Source: Pseudomonadota bacterium
GTDB taxonomy: Bacteria; Pseudomonadota; Alphaproteobacteria; Rhizobiales; JAKPQE01
NCBI GenBank assembly: GCA_029572955.1
Contig: JAKPQE010000034.1
Span: 52,968-116,967, forward strand
Direction of reading: 5' to 3'
Length of the DNA: 64,000 nt
The notes beneath the pieces are model-generated. The model ran no database searches. It saw only the letters and a program-made list of their open reading frames with translations, and was not told the DNA's origin. This document shows, piece after piece, positions 1 to 8,515 of the stretch (the stretch's first letter is position 1; the number at the start of each line of letters is the position of its first letter). The position numbers and the translations under genes were made by a program.

Positions 1-24
1 AAAGGTGGACCAAAAGGTGGGCCA
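1..24. repeat. Direct repeat of a 12-bp unit
   Basis: Two adjacent copies of AAAGGTGG[A/G]CCA, differing at one base, begin at the very left edge. They lie in an AT-rich patch downstream of the tRNA-Leu 3' end. The array may continue to the left of the window, so copy number is unknown. No function can be assigned. Confidence 0.5.
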
Positions 25-76
25 AAAAACTCTCAAACCATATTTCTAAATAAAAACAAGTAGATATAAAGAGGAA

Positions 77-163
77 TGGTGCCCCTGGCCGGGATCGAAC
101 CAGCACGCCCGTGAAGGCAACAGATTTTGAGTCTGCCGCGTCTACCAATTCCGCCACAGGGGC
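77..163 (-). tRNA. tRNA-Leu (anticodon CAA)
   Basis: On the minus strand an 87-nt class II tRNA can be folded. The acceptor stem is GCCCCTG paired with CAGGGGC, followed by discriminator A and an encoded CCA at 77-79. The T arm carries GGTTCGATCC. The anticodon loop is CTCAAAA, giving CAA, which reads the UUG leucine codon. The long variable arm fits a leucine tRNA. The AT-rich sequence to the left is its 3' flank. Confidence 0.95.
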
Positions 164-173
164 ACGGGGGCGG

Positions 174-201
174 ATAATATCGACCGCAAGGCTCCGGTCA
201 A
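174..201 (-). promoter_or_regulatory. Promoter for tRNA-Leu
   Basis: Read on the minus strand, TTGACC (196-201) and TATTAT (174-179) are separated by 16 bp. The predicted start falls a few bases before the mature tRNA 5' end at 163. This matches a housekeeping-sigma promoter placed correctly for the tRNA gene. Confidence 0.65.
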
Positions 202-373
202 TCGGAACCTCCGGCGCGAATCGACCGCCGGCACGGCGACTGCGGCGCCCCTGCAACAATCGCCGAACGCCGCAATCCCCTCAATATCTTCCGCTTTCAC
301 AAGGATGACATACAGTCTATAGATTATCCGCCGCGTCATTCGGAGCTGGTTCGGTCTAGCCGGGAGCAGGCGC

Positions 374-931
374 ATGACGGTACATGTCTCGCCAGAGTCC
401 AGTCCTGTCCTGGTACTGAACGCGGATTATCGGCCGCTGAGCTATTTTCCGCTGTCGCTCTGGTCTTGGCAGGACGCGATCAAGGCCGTCTTCCTCGACC
501 GCGTCAACATCGTCTCCGAATACGACCGCTACATCCGCAGCCCGACCATCGAGATGCGGCTGCCGAGCGTCGTCTCCCTGAAGACCTACGTCCAGCCGCA
601 GCGCCACCCGGCCTTCACCCGCTTCAACGTCTTCCTGCGCGACCGCTTCCAGTGCCAGTACTGCGGCAGCCGCGAGGACCTGACCTTCGATCACCTGATC
701 CCGCGCGCCAAGGGCGGCCGCACCACCTGGGAAAACGTCGTCACGGCCTGCGCCCCGTGCAATCTGCGCAAGAGCGACAAGCTGCCGCGAGAGGTCGGCA
801 TGTTCCCGGCCCTGAAACCGTTCCGGCCCGACGCGCAGCATCTGCACGAGAACGGCCGCGGTTTCCCGCCCCATTATCTCCACGCGAGCTGGATGGACTT
901 TCTCTACTGGGACACCGAGCTCGAGCCCTGA
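374..931 (+). CDS. HNH endonuclease family protein
   Basis: The 185-aa protein carries an HNH nuclease fold in its second half. Two zinc-type CxxC pairs (C94/C97 and C126/C129) bracket the DH dipeptide at 106-107 and the downstream asparagines at 121 and 130. The N-terminal region (about residues 10-80) is the conserved lead-in of the stand-alone bacterial HNH family widespread in Alphaproteobacteria. No restriction, phage or methylase genes adjoin it, so a role in defence is not indicated. It ends 16 bp before the convergent dsbB. The biological substrate of this family is unknown to me. Confidence 0.88.
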   Translation: MTVHVSPESSPVLVLNADYRPLSYFPLSLWSWQDAIKAVFLDRVNIVSEYDRYIRSPTIEMRLPSVVSLKTYVQPQRHPAFTRFNVFLRDRFQCQYCGSREDLTFDHLIPRAKGGRTTWENVVTACAPCNLRKSDKLPREVGMFPALKPFRPDAQHLHENGRGFPPHYLHASWMDFLYWDTELEP

Positions 932-947
932 GCCGGCCCGCGCAGCC

Positions 948-1499
948 TCAGCGGCGCCGTTCGAGGAACGCCGGATTGGCCGGCAAGAGCCCGCCGGCGA
1001 AGGCGATCAGCGCCAGGAACCCCGAGGCGAGCACGTTCCAGCCGGCGAAGGACAGGCCGAGAACGCGGATCTGCGCCACGTCGCAGCGCACCACCTTGGC
1101 GGTCTTCAGCTGGGCGAGGAGATCGGTCGTGCCGGCCGCCATCGCCGCGCCGTCGCCGGTGCAGTCGGCCGGGCCGGCCCACAGGCCCCATTCCGCGCCG
1201 GCCTGATAGACGCCGGTCAGCGCGCCGAACAGCATGAAGAGACCGGCCATCAGGAAGATGCCGCGCGCCAGGCAATGGCTGCCCCGCTGCAGCACCGGCA
1301 CCGCGATCAGCGACACGTTGAGGGCAACGAGCGGGATCGTCGTGTAATAGGGCTCGCGCTGCTCGAGGCACAGCCGGCACGGCGCGTAGCCGCCGATATA
1401 CTGGAAGCCCCAGGCGAGCAGCAGACAGACGAAAGCAAAAGCGAGGAAAGCAAAGGCCGAGTAGAGCTGGTAGCGCCCGACCGGGAAGGGACACGTCAT
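948..1499 (-). CDS. dsbB: Disulfide bond formation protein B (DsbB family)
   Basis: This 183-aa, four-helix inner-membrane protein would reoxidise a DsbA-type periplasmic oxidase and pass electrons to quinone. The first periplasmic loop holds the CxxC motif PCRLC (about residues 40-44). The second loop holds two further cysteines (in GPADC and VVRC). The start at 1499 is chosen over a longer frame because AGGTGA lies just upstream and the first helix begins soon after. It lies 102 bp downstream of a DedA/YqaA-like gene on the same strand and may be cotranscribed with it. No dsbA is in the window. Confidence 0.9.
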   Translation of the reverse strand: MTCPFPVGRYQLYSAFAFLAFAFVCLLLAWGFQYIGGYAPCRLCLEQREPYYTTIPLVALNVSLIAVPVLQRGSHCLARGIFLMAGLFMLFGALTGVYQAGAEWGLWAGPADCTGDGAAMAAGTTDLLAQLKTAKVVRCDVAQIRVLGLSFAGWNVLASGFLALIAFAGGLLPANPAFLERRR

Positions 1500-1601
1500 C
1501 GTCTCACCTGCGGTGTGTCGTCTGCGATTCTTGGGGCGAGGCGCCCCATGCCACCGGCAGCACCCCTTTGCTCGCGACGCGACGCGCCGACGAGCCATTC
1601 A

Positions 1602-2183
1602 TCATAGCACGTACTTCACGAGCGCGAACCCACCGACGAGGAGCACCATCGCGACGGTGAAGACGAGGCCGAGGCGCCTCTCGATGAAGTCGCGGATCGG
1701 CGGGCCGAGCCAGTAGAGCAGGCCGGCGACGAGGAAGAACCGGAGGCCGCGGGCGAGCACGCTCGCCACGCTGAAGACCGGCAGCGGCAGGCCGGTCGCG
1801 CCGCTGGCGATGGTGATCACCTTGTAGGGAAACGGCGTCACCCCGGCGATGAACACGATCCAGGCGCCCCACTCGTTGTAGCGCGCCGCGAAGGTGTCGA
1901 ACTTCGTGCCATAGCCGTAGAAGTCGAGCAGCGGCCGGGCCAACTCCTCGAACAGGACGGCGCCGATGAAATAGCCGGCGAAACCGCCGATCACCGAGGC
2001 GATGGTGCAAAGGGTCGCGTACCACCAGGCCTTCCGCCGCTCGGCCAGCACCATCGGGATGAGCAGCGTGTCCGGCGGGATCGGGAAGAACGAGCTTTCC
2101 GCGAACGAGATCGCCGCGAGCGCATGCGGCGCATGCCGGCTCGCTGCGAGATCCATCGTCCAGTCGTAGAGGCGCCGCAACAT
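1602..2183 (-). CDS. YqaA/DedA (VTT-domain) family membrane protein
   Basis: The 193-aa polytopic membrane protein has the DedA-superfamily signature: an acidic residue in FAESSFFPIPPD (about 27-38) and the re-entrant segment GVTPFPYK (about 114-121), followed by a conserved Arg-rich RGLRFF. DedA/VTT proteins are associated with lipid flipping and envelope homeostasis, but for this YqaA-like branch the substrate is not established. It precedes dsbB on the minus strand, so the two may form an envelope-related pair. Upstream lies a long AT-rich intergenic region. Confidence 0.85.
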   Translation of the reverse strand: MLRRLYDWTMDLAASRHAPHALAAISFAESSFFPIPPDTLLIPMVLAERRKAWWYATLCTIASVIGGFAGYFIGAVLFEELARPLLDFYGYGTKFDTFAARYNEWGAWIVFIAGVTPFPYKVITIASGATGLPLPVFSVASVLARGLRFFLVAGLLYWLGPPIRDFIERRLGLVFTVAMVLLVGGFALVKYVL

Positions 2184-2468
2184 CGCGCCTCAATACGCCG
2201 CGTCGCCGCGCCTGTCCATCGGCAAAAAGCGGCGAAGCCCCCTTATCATCACCAGTTAGATTTGCCCGATTCCCGACAATACATAACGCCATAAGAAGCA
2301 ATTCGGCAGAATACATGATAGTAGAATAATCAGATTATGACAAAATGACATCGTATGTTAAAAACACATTTTCCACTTGCGAGGCAAGAAGACGGCCAAA
2401 ATCCACAAAGTGTTCAGACATTTTACATTGCATTTTCGCGCCTGAATCGAAAAAGACTCAAAAGCGGG

Positions 2469-2496
2469 TTGAGGCACGCGTCATTTTCCTTAGGAT
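2469..2496 (+). promoter_or_regulatory. Candidate choX promoter
   Basis: TTGAGG (2469-2474) and TAGGAT (2491-2496) are 16 bp apart, a fair match to the housekeeping consensus. They lie about 100 bp before the choX start codon. The palindrome at 2516-2535 would sit just downstream of the transcription start. Confidence 0.45.
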
Positions 2497-2515
2497 GAAC
2501 GCAGTTCCGAGCAGC

Positions 2516-2535
2516 GACCGACATGCCTGTCGGTC
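2516..2535. promoter_or_regulatory. Palindromic operator candidate upstream of choX
   Basis: GACCGACA and TGTCGGTC form a perfect 8-bp inverted repeat around a 4-nt centre. Its position about 20 bp after the candidate -10 box is typical of a repressor roadblock or start-site operator. The binding protein is not encoded nearby and the motif does not match an operator I recognise. Confidence 0.5.
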
Positions 2536-2594
2536 ACCGACCTTCAGCGTCGCGGAACATCGCCATTCCGAGAATTCCATGAGGAGAAAAGAAC

Positions 2595-3608
2595 GTGCTG
2601 AAGACACTCGCCGTTCTCGCACTCGTTGCAACACCGCTTCTGGGAAGCACGGCCGCCATGGCCGCCGAGCCGAAATGCGAGGTCGACCGGCCGGTCGTCT
2701 TTGCCGGCCTCGACTGGGACTCCAATTCCTTCCACACCGCCATCGCCAGCTTCGTGCTCGAGCACGGCTATGGCTGCAAGACCGACAAGATCCCCGGCTC
2801 GACGATTCCGCTGCTCAACGGCATGGCCCGCGGCGACATCGATCTGACCATGGAGATCTGGCAGGACAACGTGAAGGACGCCTGGGAAGAAGCGCTGGAG
2901 AAGGACCAGGTCGTCGACCTCGGCGTCAATTTCCCGGACGCCATCCAGGGCTGGTTCGTGCCGAAATACCTGATCGAGGGTGACGACGCCAAGGCCAAGG
3001 GCCTCAAGAGCGTTGCCGACCTGCCGAAGTTCAAGGACGTCTTCAAGGACCCGGAGGAGCCCGAGAAGGGCCGCTTCTACAACTGCATCGCCGGCTGGGG
3101 CTGCGAGGTGATCAACACCAAGAAGTTCGGCGCCTATGGCCTCGACGACAGCTATGTCAATTTCAAGCCGGGCACCGGCGCCGCCCTGTCGGCCGCCATC
3201 CTCAGCAACATCAAGCGCAAGAAGCCGATCGTCTTCTACTACTGGGGCCCGACCTCGGTCCTCGGCAAGGTCAGCGACCAGGTGACGATGCTCGAGGAGC
3301 CGGCGTTCGACGAGGCCGTCTGGGACAAGCTGTCCAAGGAAGACGCGCCGAAGGAGGCCTGCGCCTATCCGATCGTGCCCGTCATCATCGGCGCCAACAA
3401 GAAGTTCGCCGAGAGCGCCCCGATGATCGTCGCGTTCCTGAAGAACTACGAGACCACCAACGCCATGGTCTCCGAGGCCCTCGCCTTCATGGAAGACAAC
3501 GGCGGCGATGCCGAGGTCGCGGCCAAGGACTTCCTCACGAAGAACGAGGATCTCTGGACGAAATGGGTTCCCGAGGACGTCGCCGGCCGCGTCAAGGCCG
3601 CGCTCTGA
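2595..3608 (+). CDS. choX: Choline/glycine-betaine ABC transporter substrate-binding protein
   Basis: The 337-aa periplasmic protein has a cleavable signal peptide (about residues 1-23, ending AMA). The rest is a type-II binding-protein fold of the OpuAC/ProX class, with aromatic-rich segments such as GLDWDSN and GCDIDLTMEIW-like GDIDLTMEIW that fit a quaternary-ammonium ligand. It begins with GTG, supported by GAGGAG upstream. A stem-loop follows, then the permease and ATPase genes in the same direction, giving a complete importer. Choline, betaine and proline betaine cannot be told apart by eye; the gene symbol is therefore tentative. Confidence 0.85.
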   Translation: MLKTLAVLALVATPLLGSTAAMAAEPKCEVDRPVVFAGLDWDSNSFHTAIASFVLEHGYGCKTDKIPGSTIPLLNGMARGDIDLTMEIWQDNVKDAWEEALEKDQVVDLGVNFPDAIQGWFVPKYLIEGDDAKAKGLKSVADLPKFKDVFKDPEEPEKGRFYNCIAGWGCEVINTKKFGAYGLDDSYVNFKPGTGAALSAAILSNIKRKKPIVFYYWGPTSVLGKVSDQVTMLEEPAFDEAVWDKLSKEDAPKEACAYPIVPVIIGANKKFAESAPMIVAFLKNYETTNAMVSEALAFMEDNGGDAEVAAKDFLTKNEDLWTKWVPEDVAGRVKAAL

Positions 3609-3627
3609 TCCGAGGATCGACGACAAC

Positions 3628-3654
3628 GGCGTCCGGGGCCAGACCCCGGGCGCC
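3628..3654 (+). other. Intercistronic stem-loop after choX
   Basis: GGCGTCCGGGG and CCCCGGGCGCC can pair over 11 bp (one G-U) around a 5-nt loop. No U-tract follows, so it is unlikely to be a simple terminator. It lies between the binding-protein gene and the permease gene, like the hairpins after urtA and the polyamine-type binding protein. Confidence 0.6.
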
Positions 3655-3684
3655 GCTCCGCCAATCGACAGCCGAGGGTACTCC

Positions 3685-4551
3685 GTGACATCGATCTTTT
3701 TCGACATTGGCCAGCCGATCCGCAAGGCGACCAATGACTTCGTCGACTTCCTGGTGGTCGACTACGGCGACTTCTTCGAGGCCGTCTCCAACTCCATCCT
3801 GTCCGTCCTGGTCTCGCTCGAGCGCGTGCTGCGCGACGCGCCGCCCTGGCTCGTGCTGATCGTCATCGGCCTGATCGCCTATGGCGCCAGCCGCCGCGCC
3901 GGCCTCAGCATCGCCATGGTCGTGGCGACCTGGTTCATCGGCGCGCTCGGCCTCTGGGAACAGGCGATGCAGACCATCGCCATCATGCTCGTCTCGGTCT
4001 TGCTCGCCATCGTCATCGGCATCCCGATCGGCGTCAGCGCGGCGCGCTCCAACCGCTTCCGCGCCATCGTCAATCCGGTCCTCGACCTGATGCAGACGAT
4101 CCCGAGCTTCGTCTATCTCATTCCGGCCGCGATGCTGTTCGGCCTCGGCAAGGTGCCGGCGATCCTTGCCACCGTCATCTATGCGACACCGCCGCTGATC
4201 CGCCTCACCGACCTCGGCATCCGCCAGGTCGACGTCGAGGTCGTCGAGGCGGCGCGCGCTTTCGGCGCCACCCGCTGGCAGATCCTCAAGGGCGTCCAGA
4301 TCCCGCTCGCCCTGCCCTCGATCATGCAGGGCATCAACCAGACCATGATGATGGCGCTCGCCATGGTCGTCATCGCCTCGATGATCGGCGCCCGCGGCGT
4401 CGGCGAGACCGTCCTCCTCGGCCTGCAGCGCAACGACAGCGGCACCGGCCTCATCGGCGGCATCGCCATCGTCGTCCTCGCCATCGTCTTCGACCGTATC
4501 AGCCAGTCCTTCGGCGATCGCCTGCAGGCGTATCGCAAGGTCCACCACTAG
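3685..4551 (+). CDS. choW: Choline/glycine-betaine ABC transporter permease
   Basis: The 288-aa inner-membrane permease belongs to the ProW/OpuAB class. It has an N-terminal amphipathic segment, about six hydrophobic segments and the EAA coupling loop EAARAFGATRWQILKGVQIP in the C-terminal half, which contacts the ATPase. A GTG at 3685 is the likely start; the open frame extends further back, but that part overlaps choX and the stem-loop and shows no membrane-protein character. It sits 76 bp after choX and 101 bp before the ATPase gene. Confidence 0.87.
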   Translation: MTSIFFDIGQPIRKATNDFVDFLVVDYGDFFEAVSNSILSVLVSLERVLRDAPPWLVLIVIGLIAYGASRRAGLSIAMVVATWFIGALGLWEQAMQTIAIMLVSVLLAIVIGIPIGVSAARSNRFRAIVNPVLDLMQTIPSFVYLIPAAMLFGLGKVPAILATVIYATPPLIRLTDLGIRQVDVEVVEAARAFGATRWQILKGVQIPLALPSIMQGINQTMMMALAMVVIASMIGARGVGETVLLGLQRNDSGTGLIGGIAIVVLAIVFDRISQSFGDRLQAYRKVHH

Positions 4552-4558
4552 AGCGAGG

Positions 4559-4585
4559 TCCGAAAAGTGGGAACCGGTTTTAGGA
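4559..4585. repeat. Extragenic palindromic repeat (rhizobial REP-like)
   Basis: TCCGAAAAG and CGGTTTTAGGA form an imperfect inverted repeat around TGGGAAC, starting 7 bp after the choW stop codon. The core CCGAAAAGTGGGAACCGGTTTT matches by memory a short element that recurs between genes in many Rhizobiales genomes. Only one copy is in this window, so the assignment rests on resemblance. Confidence 0.55.
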
Positions 4586-4652
4586 CAAACCGAGCGATCG
4601 AAACAGAACAGCCGGCCGCGATGTTCGCGGACCGCTAAATCTCAGGCAGACC

Positions 4653-5915
4653 ATGTCTCTCATCGAAGTCCGCAACGTCACCAAGATCTTCGGGGCCGAC
4701 CCGAAGGCCATGCTCACCAAGGTCAAGGCCGGCATGGGCAAGGACGAACTGCTCGCCGAAACCGGACACACGCTCGGCCTCCACGACGTCTCGCTCTCCA
4801 TCGAGAAGGGCGAGATCTTCGTCATCATGGGCCTGTCGGGCTCCGGCAAGTCGACGCTCATCCGCCACTTCAACCGGCTGATCGACCCGACCGACGGCGC
4901 CATCGTCATCGACGGCACCGACATCATGACGCTGCCGACCCGCGACCTCGAGCAGTTCCGCCGCCAGAAGCTGTCGATGGTGTTCCAGCGCTTCGGCCTG
5001 CTGCCGCATCGCACCGTCCTCGACAATGTCGCCTACGGCCTCGAGCTGCGCGGCATCGCCAGGGCCCAGCGCCACGAGACGGCGATGGAGTGGATCGACG
5101 CCGTCGGCCTCTCCGGCTACGAGAACCAGTATCCGAGCCAGCTTTCCGGCGGCATGCAGCAGCGCGTCGGCCTTGCCCGCGCGCTCGCCAGCAATGCCGA
5201 GATCCTCTTGATGGACGAGGCCTTCTCGGCCCTCGACCCGCTGATCCGCAGCCAGATGCAGGACCAGCTCATCGAACTGCAGGCCAGGCTCCACAAGACC
5301 ATCGTCTTCATCACCCACGACCTCGACGAGGCCCTGCGCATCGGCGACCGCATCGCCATCCTGAAGGACGGCGTGCTCTGCCAGGTCGGCACCCCGCCGG
5401 AGATCCTCCTGCAGCCGGCCGACGACTACGTCCGCGCCTTCGTGCGCGACGTCAACCGCGCCCGCGCCCTTTCCGTCGACGTCGTCATGCAGCCGCCGGC
5501 GCTGCGCCTCACTACCGAGAACCTCGACCATGCCCTCGAGGAAATGCGCCGGGTCGGCGAGAGCTATGGCTATGTCGTCGAGCGCGACCGCTATCGCGGT
5601 GTCGTCACCCAGGAAGCGATCGAGGATGCGATCAAGGCCCCGGGCAACGACAGCCTCTACGACATCGCCGTCGAGACCCCGCATTTCGGTCCCGAAACGG
5701 TGATCGAGCACGTCCTGCCGGCAACGCTCGAGAGCGATTGGCCGGTCCCGGTGGTCGGCCCGGACGGCAGCCTCGCCGGCGTCGTGTCGCGCAGCGACAT
5801 GGGCCAGATCCTCGGCCGCGACGAGGAAGAAGCCGAGCCGGACGACGATGCCGGCGACGGCAAGGACGAGCCGGCCCGGCGGCAAGTCGGCCGCGACGTT
5901 GCCGGCGCGGCCTGA
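4653..5915 (+). CDS. choV: Choline/glycine-betaine ABC transporter ATPase
   Basis: The 420-aa ProV/OpuAA-type ATPase shows the Walker A motif GLSGSGKST (about 60-68), Q-loop, signature LSGGMQQ (164-170) and Walker B ILLMDE (184-189). It has the long N-terminal lead-in typical of betaine importers. The C-terminal third (about 270-395) resembles paired CBS modules, which in OpuA-type transporters sense ionic strength or nucleotides. An acidic tail with about nine D/E residues follows. It completes the importer with the two genes upstream. Confidence 0.88.
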   Translation: MSLIEVRNVTKIFGADPKAMLTKVKAGMGKDELLAETGHTLGLHDVSLSIEKGEIFVIMGLSGSGKSTLIRHFNRLIDPTDGAIVIDGTDIMTLPTRDLEQFRRQKLSMVFQRFGLLPHRTVLDNVAYGLELRGIARAQRHETAMEWIDAVGLSGYENQYPSQLSGGMQQRVGLARALASNAEILLMDEAFSALDPLIRSQMQDQLIELQARLHKTIVFITHDLDEALRIGDRIAILKDGVLCQVGTPPEILLQPADDYVRAFVRDVNRARALSVDVVMQPPALRLTTENLDHALEEMRRVGESYGYVVERDRYRGVVTQEAIEDAIKAPGNDSLYDIAVETPHFGPETVIEHVLPATLESDWPVPVVGPDGSLAGVVSRSDMGQILGRDEEEAEPDDDAGDGKDEPARRQVGRDVAGAA

Positions 5916-6037
5916 GCGGCGGCCCGCCGGCACGCCCATTGGTTCTCGTCACCGGCGGCGCGACCTGCCATAGTGCCGCCAAGACGGGCGGCTATGCCCG
6001 GCAACGGTTTGTGAATCGATCTGCGGGCAAAGCCATC

Positions 6038-8515
6038 GTGACCGCTCTTTCCCTCGTGCGCCGTTCGTCGCTCCGCGCGGCGCTGACCGCCTTCCTCGGC
6101 GCCATTCTTCTCGCCCTGGCGTTCCTCGTCGGCCCGGCCTCGGCCCAGCAGCCGGCGCCGCAGCTGGACGTCCAGCAGCAACTCGATGCCTGGCGGGTCA
6201 AGCTCGACCAGTACGCCGCGACGCTGAAGCGCGAGACGATCCGCAACAAGGACCTGATGGCCCTGCGTGGCGAGGTCGACAAGGTCCGTGCCGACGCCGC
6301 CGACCAGTCGGCAAGGCTCGCCCCCTCCGTCGCGGCGAGCGAGGCGCGCCTGAAGCAGCTCGCCCCGACCGACGAGAAGACACCGGAAATCGAGACCCCC
6401 GAGATCAAGGCCGAGCGCGAGGCCCAGCAGAAGGAGCTTGCCCGGCTGCAGGGCATCGTCAAGCAGGCCCAGGTGCTCGAGCTGCGCGCCAACGAACTGC
6501 TCGACGACATCGCCAACCGCCGCCGCGACGAGTTCGCCCGCCGGCTGTTCGAGCCGACCTCCAGCGTCTTCAGCCCGACGCTGTGGCGCGAGGCCGCCGA
6601 AAGCCTGCCGCCGGTGCTCGCGAGCTTCGCCCTCCTGCTGCAGGACTGGAGCCGCCTCCTCCTCTCGCAGGGTCGCGCCACCGGCACCGTCGTCTTCCTC
6701 GCGACCCTCGGCCTTGCCATCGTCGTCGCCTCGCCGCTGCGCCGCTACCTGTTGCGCCTGACCACCCGCGATCCCTCGGTCACCGACCCCAAGCCTCTCG
6801 AAAAGGTCATGGCGGCGACCTGGATCACCCTCGTCAACGCCCTTGCCCCGGTCGCCGCCGTCTTCGCCGTCGAGGCGATCATGGAACAGTTCGGCGTGAT
6901 GCCCGAGCGCGTCGGCGCCACCATGGCGACGCTGATGCGCGCCTTCGCCTTCCTCGGCCTCGCCCACGGCCTCGCCCGGGCCGTCGTCGCCCCCGGGCGC
7001 GCCGGCTGGCGTCTCATTCCGCTGCCCGACGAGGCCGCCGACCGGCTGATGTGGGTGCTCCTCGCGGTCAGCAGCATCTACGCCATCGGCATCGCCCTCG
7101 ACGGCCTCAGCGACGTGCTGCTGGCGCCGCTGCCGCTGATCGTCTCGCTCGGCGGCGCCATCGCCATGACCGTCGGCATCCTCACCCTCGCCGGCCTGCG
7201 GACCGTCACCCGCGGCCTCGTCGCCCTGCGCAGCGAGGGCAAGCGCGCCGTCGGCTCGATCTGGAACTGGCTGCTGCCGATCGGCTGGCTCGTCGCCATC
7301 GTGACGATCTTCGCCTCGGTCTTCGGCTATGTCGCCCTCGCCTGGTTCCTCGCCACCCAGATCATCTGGGCGACCACCATCCTCGGCACCCTCGTCGTCC
7401 TGTTGCTCTTCACCGACGAGCTCTTCACCACCGCCTTCCGCGCCGAGAGCGCCTTCGGCAACACCCTCGCCGGCAGCATGGGCTTCTCGGCCCATACCAT
7501 CGAGCAGATCGGCGTCATCCTCAGCGGACTGATGCGCCTGCTCGTGCTGTCGATCGCCATCCTGCTGGTGCTCGCGCCCTGGGGCATCGATTCGGGCAAC
7601 GTGCTCGGCTCGGCGATGAAAGCCCTCGTCGGCTTCCGGATCGGCGGCATCACCTTCTCGATCGCCTCGGTCTTCTCCGGCCTCCTGATCTTCATCGCCG
7701 GCATCGTCGTCACCCGCGCCATCCAGCGCTGGCTCGACAACCGGCTGTTGCCGCGCACCCGCCTCGATGCCGGCCTCAAGAATTCGATCCACACCGGCTT
7801 CGGCTATGTCGGCATCATCGCCGCGGCGATGTTCGCCTTCACCTATCTCGGCTTCAACCTCGAGAACGTCGCCATCGTCGCCGGCGCCCTCTCGGTCGGT
7901 ATCGGCTTCGGCCTGCAGTCGATCGTCAACAATTTCGTCTCCGGCCTGATCCTGCTCGCCGAGCGGCCGATCAAGACCGGCGACTGGATCATCGTCGGCG
8001 ACACCCAGGGCTATGTGCGGCGCATCAACGTGCGCGCCACCGAGATCGAGACCTTCGACCGCTGCAGCGTGATCATCCCCAATTCCGACCTCATTTCGGG
8101 GGTCGTGAAGAACTGGATGCACAACGACACCATGGGCCGGATCATCGTGCCGGTCGGCGTCAGCTACGGCTCGGACCCCGATCAGGTGAAGAAGATCCTG
8201 CTCGACATCGCCGCCGGCCACCCGATGGTCGTCGCCTATCCCGAGCCGAAGGTGTTCTTCATGAATTTCGGCGAGAGTTCGCTCGATTTCGAGCTGCGCT
8301 GCTTCCTCGGCAATGTCGATTATGCGCTCTCGGTGTCGAGCGACCTGCGCTTCGCCATCCTGAAGGCCCTGCGCGAGGCCCATATCGAGATCCCGTTCCC
8401 GCAGCGCGACCTCAACCTGCATGGCCTCGATCCCGTCGAGGCACTTGCCAAGGCCCTCGGCGAAGGCAAAGTGAGGGTCGCCGAGAAGCCTGATTCTCCC
8501 GCGGAGCCCTCCTGA
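6038..8515 (+). CDS. Large mechanosensitive channel (DUF3772 plus MscS domains)
   Basis: About 825 aa. An N-terminal signal peptide ending ASA (about residue 36) precedes a periplasmic coiled-coil/DUF3772-type region. A long array of membrane segments follows, then the MscS core near residues 605-790, including the pore helix GIGFGLQSIVNNFVSG and the following GDWIIVGD beta segment. This architecture resembles MscK-like channels that release solutes on osmotic downshock. The start is uncertain: GTG at 6038 fits the signal peptide, and a GTG at 6011 is in frame. The stop overlaps the next start (TGATG), so the two are probably translated together. Confidence 0.87.
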   Translation: MTALSLVRRSSLRAALTAFLGAILLALAFLVGPASAQQPAPQLDVQQQLDAWRVKLDQYAATLKRETIRNKDLMALRGEVDKVRADAADQSARLAPSVAASEARLKQLAPTDEKTPEIETPEIKAEREAQQKELARLQGIVKQAQVLELRANELLDDIANRRRDEFARRLFEPTSSVFSPTLWREAAESLPPVLASFALLLQDWSRLLLSQGRATGTVVFLATLGLAIVVASPLRRYLLRLTTRDPSVTDPKPLEKVMAATWITLVNALAPVAAVFAVEAIMEQFGVMPERVGATMATLMRAFAFLGLAHGLARAVVAPGRAGWRLIPLPDEAADRLMWVLLAVSSIYAIGIALDGLSDVLLAPLPLIVSLGGAIAMTVGILTLAGLRTVTRGLVALRSEGKRAVGSIWNWLLPIGWLVAIVTIFASVFGYVALAWFLATQIIWATTILGTLVVLLLFTDELFTTAFRAESAFGNTLAGSMGFSAHTIEQIGVILSGLMRLLVLSIAILLVLAPWGIDSGNVLGSAMKALVGFRIGGITFSIASVFSGLLIFIAGIVVTRAIQRWLDNRLLPRTRLDAGLKNSIHTGFGYVGIIAAAMFAFTYLGFNLENVAIVAGALSVGIGFGLQSIVNNFVSGLILLAERPIKTGDWIIVGDTQGYVRRINVRATEIETFDRCSVIIPNSDLISGVVKNWMHNDTMGRIIVPVGVSYGSDPDQVKKILLDIAAGHPMVVAYPEPKVFFMNFGESSLDFELRCFLGNVDYALSVSSDLRFAILKALREAHIEIPFPQRDLNLHGLDPVEALAKALGEGKVRVAEKPDSPAEPS

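Larger units (their letters stand above)
2184..2594. other. AT-rich intergenic region between divergent genes
   Basis: This 411-bp gap separates the minus-strand YqaA-like gene from choX. It is much more AT-rich than its surroundings over roughly 2240-2470. Its right part holds a candidate choX promoter and an 8-bp-arm palindrome, annotated separately. No RNA gene or convincing ORF is seen; a frame opening at 2345 runs on antiphase into choX and has no coding character. Confidence 0.6.

Noticed and set aside
2345..2983. A 212-codon frame starting in the AT-rich gap and running into choX
   Set aside because: The part inside choX is antiphase and Arg-rich, and no RBS is present; the gap looks regulatory.
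5657..8422. A 921-codon minus-strand frame over the mechanosensitive channel
   Set aside because: Asp/Glu/Gly/Arg-rich mirror of membrane-helix codons; no start signal.
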